In this document: in pieces, positions 1 through 9,129 of the stretch
How the letters are laid out: each line of letters begins with the position of its first letter
Position numbering within the stretch: the stretch's first letter is position 1
Source of the DNA: Gammaproteobacteria bacterium
Lineage (GTDB): Bacteria; Pseudomonadota; Gammaproteobacteria; Pseudomonadales; Pseudohongiellaceae
DNA length: 59,836 nt
NCBI GenBank assembly: GCA_024644515.1
Contig: JAHEHN010000015.1
Location: forward strand, 1 to 59,836
Reading direction: 5' to 3'
Notes under the pieces: model-generated
Told to the model about the DNA's origin: nothing
Database searches by the model: none
What the model saw: the letters and a program-made list of their open reading frames with translations, nothing else
Program-made: the position numbers and the translations under genes

Positions 1-1
1 G

Positions 2-1330
2 TTTGGTGGCGGCACTGTCTGGCAAACGCCGGCTCTGGATCCGGAACTGGGACTGCTTTATTTTTCTACCGGTAATCCCGGCCCTGATATGAACGGCACG
101 ATGCGTGAAGGCGATAACCTCTTTACCGACTCCATTGTTGCCATTGATGTGCGCACTGGAGAATATCGCTGGCATTTCCAGCAGGTCCATCATGACTTGT
201 GGGATTATGATGCCCCAAATCCAGTCATTCTGTTTGATATGGAATATGAAGGGGAAACCCGGAAAACCGTTGCCGAAGCCGGCAAGACTGGCTGGGTCTA
301 TATTCTTGACCGGATAACCGGCGAGCCAATTATCGGGGTTGAGGAAAAGCCGGTACCGCAAATCCCTGAACAGTTCACTTCTGCCACGCAGCCCTATCCG
401 ATTGGCGATGCATTTGTTCCACAGTTTATTGATGTTGCGCCGGAAGGCACACAACTGGTCAATCAGGGTAGGATTTTTACGCCCTTCCTTTATGAGCCGG
501 TTCTGGTTCAGCCCGGTCTCGCCGGTGGTGCCAACTGGGCGCCCAGTGCCTACGACCCAAACCGGCAGGTCATGTATATCTGCGCCTCGGAATCTTCGGT
601 GGCAGCGTCCATGGTAGATGTCGAAATACCGGATGAGCACAGTGGTAAATCCTGGACCGGTGGCAAGTTTGGTGGCTCGAAACGACCAACAGTGGGAATT
701 GTTGCGGCGATGGATATGACCACCAATAAACTGGTCTGGCAGTACCGTTGGCAGGACGCCTGTTATTCAGGGTTTCTCGCCACTGCCGGGGATCTGCTGT
801 TTGTGGGTCGTAATGATGGTCGTTTGACAGCTCTTGATATCGATACCGGCATGGAGCTGTGGGGTTTTCAGACCGGCGCCGGCATGAATGCGCCGGCCAT
901 CAGTTTTGAAAAAGATGGCAAACAGTATATCGCAGCCTATTCCGGCGGTAATCTGTTTCAGGGCTCGCCGCGAGGTGACAGTCTCTGGCTGTTCTCACTG
1001 TCCGGTCAGATGGAAGAAGCCAGCCCGGGGGATACCCTGTTGTCGCTTGGCAATAGTGACGCCGAGGCCGCTGCAGTCGCATTTGCAGAAGGTGATCCAG
1101 ATTATGCTGCCGGTGAAATCCTGTTCCAGCAAACCTGTTTGCCCTGTCATGGTGACGACGGCATGGGCGGGCACAATAATGCCATGCCATTGAACAATAT
1201 CACTGATATTCGTGATGCCATTACCATTGTTTCCACCGGCAGAAACAGCATGCCGACCTTTACCGGGGCGCTTACGCCCGAGCAAATCCGGGATGTCAGT
1301 GGCTATGTTGTTGACCGGCTATTTCAATAG
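2..1330 (+). CDS. PQQ-dependent alcohol dehydrogenase-like quinohaemoprotein, C-terminal part
   Basis: The gene is cut by the left edge; the frame is open from base 2, so the first ATG at 89 is internal. About 442 residues remain of a family usually near 650-700. The visible part is the end of a PQQ beta-propeller, with the HHDLWDYDAPNP stretch and late tryptophan-docking-like blades (GFLATAGDLLFVG, then GMELWGFQTGAGMNAP). A cytochrome c domain follows: CLPCH haem motif encoded at 1136-1150 and a probable Met ligand in NSMPTF. Such enzymes oxidise alcohols or aldehydes in the periplasm and pass electrons through the fused haem. The substrate cannot be told from this fragment. A lipoprotein gene follows 24 bp downstream. 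Confidence 0.88.
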   Translation, partial: FGGGTVWQTPALDPELGLLYFSTGNPGPDMNGTMREGDNLFTDSIVAIDVRTGEYRWHFQQVHHDLWDYDAPNPVILFDMEYEGETRKTVAEAGKTGWVYILDRITGEPIIGVEEKPVPQIPEQFTSATQPYPIGDAFVPQFIDVAPEGTQLVNQGRIFTPFLYEPVLVQPGLAGGANWAPSAYDPNRQVMYICASESSVAASMVDVEIPDEHSGKSWTGGKFGGSKRPTVGIVAAMDMTTNKLVWQYRWQDACYSGFLATAGDLLFVGRNDGRLTALDIDTGMELWGFQTGAGMNAPAISFEKDGKQYIAAYSGGNLFQGSPRGDSLWLFSLSGQMEEASPGDTLLSLGNSDAEAAAVAFAEGDPDYAAGEILFQQTCLPCHGDDGMGGHNNAMPLNNITDIRDAITIVSTGRNSMPTFTGALTPEQIRDVSGYVVDRLFQ

Positions 1331-1354
1331 CGGTTCAGGATCAAGATCCGAGTT

Positions 1355-1891
1355 ATGAAATACCATTCAATGCCGTTAAGAAGTTACATTGTCTTTCCGT
1401 TGCTGCTCTGGCTTGGCGGCTGTGCAACCGAAATCGATGAGCTTGCCTGGCCTGAAATGGCTTATCCCCGGGGCTATTTTGAAGCAGCCTACGAAGAAGA
1501 TGAGTTGGCCCAGCAATACCAGACCCGGGAAGATTATCTGCTCTGGGTTACCCGTTTTTATAATGGTTTCAGTATTGCCCCGGGCTGGATAAGTCTCACC
1601 GAGCAGGTCAAGGAGCGTCTTGAAGAACCTTACCGATCAGAGGTAGCGTTGCGCCTTTATCATCTCGGGGGCAGGATTGGCAGTGAATGGGCCAAGGATA
1701 ATAATGTTCGTGTGCTCGATACCCGAAATGCTGCAGTCTGGCGTGATGCGCTTATCGAATCATTGAACCAGAATGATCTGGATGACTATATTACCCGTGT
1801 GGAAGAAGATGTTAAAAATATGTACATGGGTAATCTCAGTCGGGAAGATATTTACTTCGAGCGTTATTACGAAGACGACTTTGAATTCTAG
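1355..1891 (+). CDS. Putative lipoprotein of unknown function
   Basis: A 178-residue protein with a lipoprotein signal peptide: hydrophobic stretch IVFPLLLWLGGC with Cys23 as the lipidation site. The mature part is acidic, rich in Glu, Asp and Tyr, and largely helical in character. I do not recognise the family. It lies 24 bp after the quinoprotein gene on the same strand, so co-transcription is likely and a role linked to that periplasmic enzyme is possible but unproven. An ATG at residue 6 is an alternative start and would leave the lipobox intact. Confidence 0.6.
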   Translation: MKYHSMPLRSYIVFPLLLWLGGCATEIDELAWPEMAYPRGYFEAAYEEDELAQQYQTREDYLLWVTRFYNGFSIAPGWISLTEQVKERLEEPYRSEVALRLYHLGGRIGSEWAKDNNVRVLDTRNAAVWRDALIESLNQNDLDDYITRVEEDVKNMYMGNLSREDIYFERYYEDDFEF

Positions 1892-2002
1892 CGCTAAAGC
1901 CGGGTCGAGGGTTTGCGTTTGACTACTCAAGTTCTACCATTTTAGTGCCAAAAAAAGGTACCGCTGGTAGGTTCCACTACCCGTAACAGAGCAACTGCCA
2001 TA

Positions 2003-3418
2003 ATGGTAAACTGGACAGAAGACACCACCGCCATACTCCTTGGCTTTGTCATTATCCTGCTGGCCCTGGCGGCATTCCTGCTGGCCCCTTATTCCCGGGT
2101 TGATTCCTCGCTACTCAGTGCACAAGCCTCCAGCGATTTTTCTGTAGCTGCCTGGTCAGCTGACAACGATACTGGCAATGCGGTTACCGCTTTTCTCAGT
2201 GACACGGTTAACGGTGCCAGACCGGCGCGTTGGTCAGTGAGCCCTTTGTCTGCTTTTTCCACGCACTTTTTCATCTCTACGCTGTTTTTCTTTATCGCCC
2301 TCTGCGTTTTATTTACAGCGGGTATGGTGCTGATGAAAAAGCCCACGGCGGTTTTTGTCAGCGGCTTTATTTTCATTTTTGCCCTGGGCATTCTTGCCTA
2401 TTTGCTGGCCAATCAGACTGAATTTCGCAGTATGGGCCTGGGATATGCGTTGTGGGCGATACTCCTTGGTCTGGTCATTACCAATATCTTTGGTATCCCT
2501 GAGTTTGTACGTCCGGCCCTGCAACCAGAGCTCTATATTAAAACCGGTCTGGTGCTGCTGGGTGCGGAAGTATTGTTTGGCAAAGTGATGGCAATTGGGC
2601 TGCCTGGTATTTTTGTGGCCTGGATTGTGACGCCGGTAGTGTTAATTAGTACGTTCTGGTTTGGTCAGAAGGTGCTGAAGATTGGTTCCAAAACGCTGAA
2701 CATTACCATCAGTGCTGATATGTCAGTGTGTGGCGTATCGGCGGCCATAGCCACAGCGGCGGCATGTAAGGCGACAAAAGAGGAGCTGACTACAGCGGTC
2801 GGACTGTCGATGATTTTTACTTCCATCATGATGGTTGCCTTGCCTGCCTTTATCAATGCGGTGGGTATGCCAGAGGTCCTCGGTGGTGCCTGGATTGGTG
2901 GCACCATTGATGCCACCGGTGCCGTGGTAGCAGCGGGCGCCTTTCTTGGTGATACCGCGCTTAATGTCGCAGCCACCATCAAGATGATCCAGAATATTCT
3001 TATCGGGGTGCTGGCGTTTGGTGTCGCGGTGTACTGGGCAAGCAAAGTGGAGAAAGACGCAGGTCAAACTGTAGGGGCTTCAGAAATATGGCTGCGCTTT
3101 CCCAAGTTTGTGCTAGGCTTTCTCGGGGCCAGTATATTGTTTTCCCTGCTTTATGAGTCTCTAAATCCGAATACTGCCATCGTGCTGGTGGAAAACGGGT
3201 TGCTGGATTTCACCTCGGATATGCGTGGCTGGCTGTTCTGCCTGGCCTTTGCCAGCATTGGTTTATCGGGCAATTTTCGTCAATTGAAATCCCAGTTCCA
3301 TGGGGGGAAACCCCTGATCCTTTATGTTTGTGGGCAAACCCTTAATCTCAGTCTGACTTTGCTAATGGCCTGGTTGATGTTTTATAAGGTTTTTCCGGAA
3401 ATTACCAATAGCCTGTAA
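2003..3418 (+). CDS. YeiH/UPF0324 family membrane protein (putative sulfate exporter family)
   Basis: A 471-residue polytopic inner-membrane protein. The core matches the YeiH/UPF0324 family: the run [17 protein letters not shown], then [21 protein letters not shown], then [18 protein letters not shown], and a late [13 protein letters not shown]. Family members have about ten helices and are annotated as putative sulfate exporters, on little direct evidence. This protein is about 120 residues longer than E. coli YeiH because of an N-terminal helix (about residues 9-29), a hydrophilic segment and another helix before the conserved core. Its stop codon overlaps the ATG of the next small gene by one base (TAATG), which suggests translational coupling. 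Confidence 0.8.
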   Translation: MVNWTEDTTAILLGFVIILLALAAFLLAPYSRVDSSLLSAQASSDFSVAAWSADNDTGNAVTAFLSDTVNGARPARWSVSPLSAFSTHFFISTLFFFIALCVLFTAGMVLMKKPTAVFVSGFIFIFALGILAYLLANQTEFRSMGLGYALWAILLGLVITNIFGIPEFVRPALQPELYIKTGLVLLGAEVLFGKVMAIGLPGIFVAWIVTPVVLISTFWFGQKVLKIGSKTLNITISADMSVCGVSAAIATAAACKATKEELTTAVGLSMIFTSIMMVALPAFINAVGMPEVLGGAWIGGTIDATGAVVAAGAFLGDTALNVAATIKMIQNILIGVLAFGVAVYWASKVEKDAGQTVGASEIWLRFPKFVLGFLGASILFSLLYESLNPNTAIVLVENGLLDFTSDMRGWLFCLAFASIGLSGNFRQLKSQFHGGKPLILYVCGQTLNLSLTLLMAWLMFYKVFPEITNSL

Positions 3419-3630
3419 TGAAAATCGACGCGCTTAAAACTCTGGGATTTATTGCGGCACTGATCATGCTTCAGCAGCTAATTGCCTTCGGCAATAACAA
3501 TTTTCGTCATTTGCAGGAACAGTCATCCATCATCGAAAGCAACGACATCGATCCCTCGGCCCTGTTTTACATGGAAAGCAGGCTGGCGCTGTCTGCTGAA
3601 AAGACTGTGCGGAAATTAATTAATGAGTAG
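3418..3630 (+). CDS. Small membrane-anchored protein of unknown function
   Basis: A 70-residue protein with one likely N-terminal hydrophobic segment (about residues 8-25, TLGFIAALIMLQQLIAF) followed by a polar tail. The ATG overlaps the stop of the YeiH-family gene by one base, and the next gene begins about 20-30 bp downstream, so it sits inside an apparent operon. I recognise no family. The tight coupling supports its being a real gene; a role as a small accessory to the upstream transporter is only a guess. Confidence 0.5.
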   Translation: MKIDALKTLGFIAALIMLQQLIAFGNNNFRHLQEQSSIIESNDIDPSALFYMESRLALSAEKTVRKLINE

Positions 3631-3657
3631 TGTTCGTCCCAGCGGTATGTGGCAACG

Positions 3658-4551
3658 ATGAATAATTGGCAGCGCTGGGTCCAGGCTCCCAATACCACGT
3701 TCTTTCGCCGCGCTCTGTTCCAGATTCATTTATGGCTGGGCATCGCACTGGGTCTTTATATTCTGGTCATTAGCGTCAGTGGATCTGCTGTTGTTCTCAG
3801 ACCCCAGTTCAGCCGCTGGTTCATTGCCAGTGAGGTCTCCACGCAGACAGGAGAAGCGCTTGCCGGTAGTGAACTGGAAGCCAGAGTCGCTGAAGTTTAT
3901 CGGGACTATAGCGTCACCAATATTGTTGCTCCCACCCGCGCCCGCCGCGCTACCTATGTAGCACTGGAACGAAACGGAAAAGAGTCTTCACGATATTTTG
4001 ATCACTATAGTGGAATGGACCTCGGTGATACCTATCCCTGGCAGGTTCGCAGTGTCGAGTGGCTGACGCGATTACATGACGATCTGTTGATGGAGCGTGC
4101 CACGGGCCGCAAGGTGAATGCGTTCGGAGGACTGTTATTCCTGTTGATGGTATTTACCGGTGTGATTATCTGGTGGCAGGGAAGGCGGCGCTGGAAAGAG
4201 GGCCTGATGATCAGGCGCAACAGTTCACATAGTATGCTGTGGCAACTGCACAGTGTTTTGGGGTTCTGGTCACTGTTGCTGCTTTTAATCTGGGGCATAA
4301 CAGCAATCTACTTTGCCTTTCCCCAGCCCTTCGATTTTATTATCAATGCCATGGATAACGATCTGGAGGATTTTGATCGCCCGGACGGCTGGCTGCTGTT
4401 TCTGATCGATATGCATTTTGGCCGATTTCGCGGCTCCTGGCCGGTATTGCCCTATATCTGGATTGTTCTGGGTTTATTGCCGACATTTATGTTTATCAGC
4501 GGGTTTATCGTCTGGTATCGTCGGGTGATCAAGAAATATAAGCGTTATTAA
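3658..4551 (+). CDS. PepSY-associated TM helix family protein
   Basis: A protein of about 297 residues with the layout of PepSY-associated transmembrane proteins. The first helix (FQIHLWLGIALGLYILVISVSGSAVVL) is typical, followed by a periplasmic PepSY-like segment (ELEARVAEVYRDY), a helix pair around GGLLFLLMVFTGVIIWW and VLGFWSLLLLLIWGITAIYF, and a final helix before a basic tail. Members of the family are often near iron-uptake or respiratory genes and may act in reduction of substrates at the membrane; the role here is unknown. I chose ATG 3658; an in-frame GTG at 3649 is the alternative. The gene lies in the same orientation as a second, longer PepSY-type gene. Confidence 0.75.
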   Translation: MNNWQRWVQAPNTTFFRRALFQIHLWLGIALGLYILVISVSGSAVVLRPQFSRWFIASEVSTQTGEALAGSELEARVAEVYRDYSVTNIVAPTRARRATYVALERNGKESSRYFDHYSGMDLGDTYPWQVRSVEWLTRLHDDLLMERATGRKVNAFGGLLFLLMVFTGVIIWWQGRRRWKEGLMIRRNSSHSMLWQLHSVLGFWSLLLLLIWGITAIYFAFPQPFDFIINAMDNDLEDFDRPDGWLLFLIDMHFGRFRGSWPVLPYIWIVLGLLPTFMFISGFIVWYRRVIKKYKRY

Positions 4552-4646
4552 CTATTGGCAATAATAGTTTCGATTGTAAGCGCAAGATGAATTTCGCTAC
4601 ACTCAGCTATCGTCATTGTATCTATGTCACTTCGGGGGGAGCAGGC

Positions 4647-6251
4647 ATGCGGGCGTTTAAAACCCTGCTTATTCTTAGCCACCGTTATATCGGCATTCCG
4701 CTGAGTTTTCTCTTTGTGGTGTGGTTTCTGTCCGCTTTTGTGATGATCTACGCGGGCGGCATGCCCCGCATCACCAATGAGATGCGTATTGAAGGGGGCA
4801 GTTCCCTCAACTTCGAAGACGTGACTATTGCTCCCTGGCAAGCCGTTGACCTGCTTGGTTATTCCCCTTACGAAGCACGCCTGCGCACCTTGTTGGGCAG
4901 GCCAGTGTACGAATTTCCCGAACCGCGCTTTCCCAGTACCTTTATTTGGGCAGACAATGGCGAGTTTCTTTCCGATCTGACGCAACAGCAGGGCGCACAA
5001 ATCGCCAGTGATTTTCTCGATATTCCGCTTGAACTGTTTGCCTATGAAGGTCTGGTGACCCGCCCCGATCAGTGGACCATTGCCATTCCCAATGAACTGC
5101 CGCTGTATAAATACAGCGTGGCCGATGACTATGCCACGCAAGCCTATGTATCACCCACCGGGGCCCAGGTGGCTGTCTACACTACACGTCAGAGTCGTCT
5201 GCTGGCATGGCTTGGCACCATCCCGCACTGGTTTTATTTTGCCGACCTGCGTGCCAATCAGCCGCTGTGGTATGACATCGTAGTCTGGACGTCGGGTATT
5301 GGCTGCGTGCTTGCCTTGCTTGGCCTGGTCATGAGTTTTACCCAGTGGCGTAAAGTCAGACCGTTCAAGCTGGTCAAGGCGATCCCTTATAGGGGGCTGA
5401 TGCGCTGGCATTATATTCTGGGCACCGTATTTGGTGTTTTTGTACTGACCTGGTCCTTTAGCGGCATGCTTTCCATGGAGCCCTTTGCCTGGTCTGATGC
5501 CCGTGGATTGAGAGTGGATGAGGGGGTTTATCAGGAAGGACTGCTGGAGCTGGAATCGTTTCCTGCCTTTAATGCAAGCCAGTGGCAAAGCCTTGCGCAG
5601 GGCAATGGAGTGGTGCGCGATATCAAGCAAGTGGAATTTCGCTGGATTGCCGGGGCGCCTTATTATCTTGCTCTATACAGCGAGAGCACTAGCTTGCAAA
5701 TGGATAAACGTGACCGTTTACATCAGCCTTACAACATAATCGGACAGCTGGATTCCAACAGCCTGCTTATCGCAGCTGATGGTTTTCGCATCATTGAAGA
5801 TTTTGACACGCAGGCACTGGTGAGCAAGCTGGACGCCAGTATTGAGGAAGCCCAGGTCACTGATTACGCCTTGCTGAGCGATTATGATGACTACTATTAC
5901 TCACGCAACAATCAATTACCACTGCCAGTATTACGCATCAAATTTAATGATCCGGCGCAAAGCTGGATCTATGTTGATCCCCATAAAAGTGAGCTACTGA
6001 GCCTGATTCATCGCAACAGCAGAATAGAGCGCTGGCTCTACAGTGGCCTGCATAGTCTTGATTTTGCCTTCTGGTATCACCAGCGGCCATTATGGGATCT
6101 CGGTGTTCTGATTCTTCTTGCGGGCGGACTTGGGGTCAGTTTTATTGGTCTCTATTGTGGTGTACGGCGATTAAAAAATGACATGATATTTATATTAAGA
6201 AAAATTATTGGAAAAGAAAAAACTAACGAGGTGACAGGTGTTTCACATTAA
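4647..6251 (+). CDS. PepSY domain-containing membrane protein, long form
   Basis: About 534 residues. The first helix follows an RYIGIPLSFLFVVWFLSAFVM pattern like the shorter neighbour, and further helix pairs lie near YDIVVWTSGIGCVLALLGLVM, HYILGTVFGVFVLTWSFSGM and, at the C-terminus, LWDLGVLILLAGGLGVSFIGLY. PepSY-like segments lie in the soluble loops (WQAVDLLGYSPYEARL; AQSWIYVDPHKSELLSLI). I chose ATG 4647 because a GGGGGAG ribosome-binding site precedes it and the family N-terminus fits; an upstream in-frame ATG at 4587 would add 20 residues with no family match. The downstream dehydrogenase gene overlaps its 3' end by 14 bp, so both are probably co-transcribed. Confidence 0.75.
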   Translation: MRAFKTLLILSHRYIGIPLSFLFVVWFLSAFVMIYAGGMPRITNEMRIEGGSSLNFEDVTIAPWQAVDLLGYSPYEARLRTLLGRPVYEFPEPRFPSTFIWADNGEFLSDLTQQQGAQIASDFLDIPLELFAYEGLVTRPDQWTIAIPNELPLYKYSVADDYATQAYVSPTGAQVAVYTTRQSRLLAWLGTIPHWFYFADLRANQPLWYDIVVWTSGIGCVLALLGLVMSFTQWRKVRPFKLVKAIPYRGLMRWHYILGTVFGVFVLTWSFSGMLSMEPFAWSDARGLRVDEGVYQEGLLELESFPAFNASQWQSLAQGNGVVRDIKQVEFRWIAGAPYYLALYSESTSLQMDKRDRLHQPYNIIGQLDSNSLLIAADGFRIIEDFDTQALVSKLDASIEEAQVTDYALLSDYDDYYYSRNNQLPLPVLRIKFNDPAQSWIYVDPHKSELLSLIHRNSRIERWLYSGLHSLDFAFWYHQRPLWDLGVLILLAGGLGVSFIGLYCGVRRLKNDMIFILRKIIGKEKTNEVTGVSH

Positions 6252-7431
6252 AAAAATGATTTCAGTTCTGCTCTTGCTGGCTGTTTCAGGCTCGCTACTG
6301 GCCCAGCCCTTTGCTCTTGGTGATGGACCCTGGTACTACGATACTTATTCCCCGGCGGCAAAAATCAAGGTCTCCATCGTAGCCAGAGGGATTCAAAATC
6401 CCTGGGGTATGGCCTTTCTCCCCAGCGGTAATATTCTGATTGCGGAAAAAGCCGGACAGTTCAGAATTATTAGAAATGAAAAGCTTGATTCACAAATTGT
6501 CACTGGAGCACCTGAAGTACAGGTAGCCTCTGGTGGCGGCCTGATGGATGTTGTTTTGCATCCGGATTTTGCCAGCAATCGGCTGGTGTATTTTACCTAT
6601 GTGAAAAATGCACCACCCCCTGCAGGGGCGGATTATTATGCAACCACGGTAATGGCAAGAGGGCGACTGAATCAGGCTGAAAATGCCCTGGAAGACGTTG
6701 AGGATGTATTCGTTGCAGATGCCTGGAGTACGACAGCCGGTGGTCATGGTTCACGTTTGCGTTTTGCCGATGATGGCACGGTGTTTATGTCGTCGCCTTT
6801 TCGGCGTGATTTTGAGAACCCCCAGAATCCAATGAGTGATATCAGTAAATTATTACGGCTTAACGATGATGGCTCTATTCCGGCAAATAATCCTTTTGTG
6901 GGCAGGGAAGGCTATCTGCCTGAGATCTGGAGTATTGGTCATCGTGCCATGGAAGGCATTGATTTTCATCCTGTGACTGGCGAGTTGTGGGCCAGTGAGC
7001 ATGGACCCCAGGGCGGCGATGAAGTGAATATTATTCAGCCGGGGAAAAATTATGGCTGGCCGCTGGTCAGTTATGGCCGTGACTATGACGGCAGCCGGGT
7101 TTCCCAGCACCCCTGGCAGGAAGGTCTGGTGCAGCCGGAAATTTTCTGGGTTCCCTCTATCGCAACTTCCGGCCTGATGTTTTACACCGGGGACAGGTTC
7201 CCCCAATGGCAGAATGATCTGTTTGTCGGTGCCCTGATGACCGCCCGCATGCCGGGAACAGGACACATTGAGCGCATCAATTTTAATGAGTTTGGCGAGC
7301 AGAGAAGAGAGTGGCTGTTGGCTGACCTGAAACAGCGGGTTCGTGATGTCCAGCAAGGTCCTGATGGTTTGATTTATGTGCTTACTGAAGAAACTGACGG
7401 AGCCCTGCTGGTAATAGAGCCTGTGGAATAA
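6238..7431 (+). CDS. Soluble PQQ-dependent aldose/sugar dehydrogenase (YliI type)
   Basis: A 397-residue secreted protein with a signal peptide (ISVLLLLAVSGSLLA). It is a six-bladed propeller of the glucose/sorbosone dehydrogenase family: NPWGMAFLPSGNILIAEK, GGLMDVVLHPDFASN, a TTAGGHGSRLRF segment carrying the likely catalytic His, GHRAMEGIDFHPVTGELWASEHGPQGGDEVN and NYGWPLVSYG. The length matches the family (about 370-400). It would oxidise aldose sugars in the periplasm using PQQ. GTG 6238 is preceded by GAGG at a good distance and overlaps the upstream gene; ATG 6256 is an alternative. No PQQ-synthesis genes are in the window. Confidence 0.88.
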   Translation: MFHIKKMISVLLLLAVSGSLLAQPFALGDGPWYYDTYSPAAKIKVSIVARGIQNPWGMAFLPSGNILIAEKAGQFRIIRNEKLDSQIVTGAPEVQVASGGGLMDVVLHPDFASNRLVYFTYVKNAPPPAGADYYATTVMARGRLNQAENALEDVEDVFVADAWSTTAGGHGSRLRFADDGTVFMSSPFRRDFENPQNPMSDISKLLRLNDDGSIPANNPFVGREGYLPEIWSIGHRAMEGIDFHPVTGELWASEHGPQGGDEVNIIQPGKNYGWPLVSYGRDYDGSRVSQHPWQEGLVQPEIFWVPSIATSGLMFYTGDRFPQWQNDLFVGALMTARMPGTGHIERINFNEFGEQRREWLLADLKQRVRDVQQGPDGLIYVLTEETDGALLVIEPVE

Positions 7432-7485
7432 AGCTGGTAATTCAATACTGCCTTGGTAATGGCTTCAGCCAAATGTTTTTACAAC

Positions 7486-8436
7486 TTACTCGACCGTCTC
7501 GATATCCAGTTGCAGAAGTTCAGCAATACGCCCGATGTCGCCGGTATAGAAGGCTGCCATGATTTCCAGTTGGAGCTGTTGAATGTTGCCATTATATTGC
7601 GGCGTAATACTTACTCGCAGTGTTTTTTCTCCAGTCATGAATTCAGCAAAATTACTCAGTAAATCCTGAGCCAAAGATTGCATTTGGGGAGGAACAAACA
7701 GAGCAGCTGCCTGTAACTGTTCCAATAGTTGCTGGCGGTATTCATCGCCGCTTATCCCCAATGCACTGCCCTGCAATGAAGATATATTCGCGACCATGCC
7801 ATCATCTCTTAATGATATCGACGCAGCAGGAATGTCGGCATTTTGTAAGATGACGGAAACGCCGTATGGCTCGTTGGCATTGTCAGAGATATTTTCACTA
7901 AGCCCTGCCATGGGCACATTATTTATCTGTGCCTCCATACCAAGGAAGAAGGCGTCAGGCAGGGAAATATCTGCGTCTATATCCATTCGGTCGTTATCTG
8001 CGGGATCAAAGTCATAGCGATAGTTCATGCTCATGGGCAAAAGGTTCTGATCCATCATGGTGGCAATATAATGATTCAATAAATTATCAGGGCCATCACC
8101 GAATGCAGGCGCTGCTGCAGGAAAACGCAGCCCCTGGGCCGACAGGTGAAGGTGGTGGGGAACCTCGTTAAAGTAGTCAAATTCGGATATTCGTATATTC
8201 TCCAGAATGTATTCATTGCTGTTACTGTCAATGACATACAGATTTTCTAGGGCGATCTCGCCATTGAATTGAATTCCAACAGAGTCATAGGTAATTTCCT
8301 GGTAATCACCACTGGCAATTAATTCATCAACCCGTAAGTCAACAACGGTTTTTAATCGGTAATTAGCAAACAGATATGCCATCCCAATGATGAAAATAAT
8401 GACGCCTGGAATAATCAGGAGGTATGTTTTTGTCAT
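7486..8436 (-). CDS. Conserved hypothetical membrane-anchored protein
   Basis: A 316-residue protein with one N-terminal transmembrane anchor (YLLIIPGVIIFIIGMAYLFANY), then a soluble, probably periplasmic, region dominated by alternating beta-type sequence with short repeats such as FNGEIALENLYVID and LRVSITPQYNGNIQQLQLEI. The pattern recalls AsmA-like or DUF945-like proteins that build long beta structures, but I cannot place it in a family. It is transcribed toward the PQQ sugar dehydrogenase gene with a 54-bp gap and has no partner gene on its own strand. Confidence 0.6.
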   Translation of the reverse strand: MTKTYLLIIPGVIIFIIGMAYLFANYRLKTVVDLRVDELIASGDYQEITYDSVGIQFNGEIALENLYVIDSNSNEYILENIRISEFDYFNEVPHHLHLSAQGLRFPAAAPAFGDGPDNLLNHYIATMMDQNLLPMSMNYRYDFDPADNDRMDIDADISLPDAFFLGMEAQINNVPMAGLSENISDNANEPYGVSVILQNADIPAASISLRDDGMVANISSLQGSALGISGDEYRQQLLEQLQAAALFVPPQMQSLAQDLLSNFAEFMTGEKTLRVSITPQYNGNIQQLQLEIMAAFYTGDIGRIAELLQLDIETVE

Positions 8437-8682
8437 AGTTTTGATTCAGATAACAGAAACCAATAAGGTACTAAAGTCGTATTAGAGACATGGGCACAAG
8501 ATAGGGCGCAGTGAGGAGATTGTCCAAGCAATTTTTACAAATCAGGTAAATTTTTGCAGAACCCTCTGCATATTTATAGCCAGCAAGCATCTGGCAAGAA
8601 AGCCGGATTAACAGGAACCCTGGCATGGATGCTGATAAACTTGATTTGCAGCGCAGTGATAGATACCAGGAAGCATCAAATT

Positions 8683-9102
8683 ATGAAAATTCAGTTACAA
8701 AGTATTGCCAGAAGTAAAAACGATGACGGTGCCAGAGAAGAAGTATTTGCCGCACATGTGACCATCGCTGATGGACTCCAGGGAGACAGGTCTGACCTGC
8801 TTGGCGGGGGTGAAGTGGCAGTGCTGAGCAAGGAGTCATGGGTAAAGGTTTGTCATGAAACCGGTCAGGAACGACCCTGGCTGGATCATGGCTCCAGTTT
8901 GTTAATCAAGGGGTTTGAATTTTTACCCACGGATCTTGGTAAAAGGCTGCAGATTGGCGAGGCTGAATTTGAAATTCACCGGGAAATGTCTCCCCATGAC
9001 AAACTGGAAGATCAGGCCCCGGAATTATTCAGGTCTCTGCAGATGGGGTTTCGCGGTGGGGTGCAAGGTGCTACGCAGCGGCAGTATCCAGTGCGGGGAT
9101 GA
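8683..9102 (+). CDS. MOSC domain-containing protein
   Basis: A 139-residue single-domain protein resembling MOSC (molybdenum cofactor sulfurase C-terminal) domains: the ADGLQGDR motif near residues 28-35, a central GSSLLIKGFEFLPTDLGKRLQIGEAEFEI stretch like the family's ligand-binding core, and a GFRGGVQG C-terminal end. MOSC proteins bind molybdenum cofactor or act in sulfur transfer; the sulfur-carrier Cys seen in sulfurases is not evident. I took ATG 8683 because AGGAAG precedes it and because upstream in-frame codons encode no conserved sequence. It is isolated: convergent with ispB and divergent from the unknown gene to its left. Confidence 0.65.
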   Translation: MKIQLQSIARSKNDDGAREEVFAAHVTIADGLQGDRSDLLGGGEVAVLSKESWVKVCHETGQERPWLDHGSSLLIKGFEFLPTDLGKRLQIGEAEFEIHREMSPHDKLEDQAPELFRSLQMGFRGGVQGATQRQYPVRG

Positions 9103-9129
9103 TGTCATTATCGCTTAGATAAAACCTCA

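Noticed and set aside
2089-2391. Minus-strand frame inside the YeiH-type gene, and many similar antisense frames across the window.
   Set aside because: They overlap well-supported genes and lack family signatures or initiation sites; treated as shadows.
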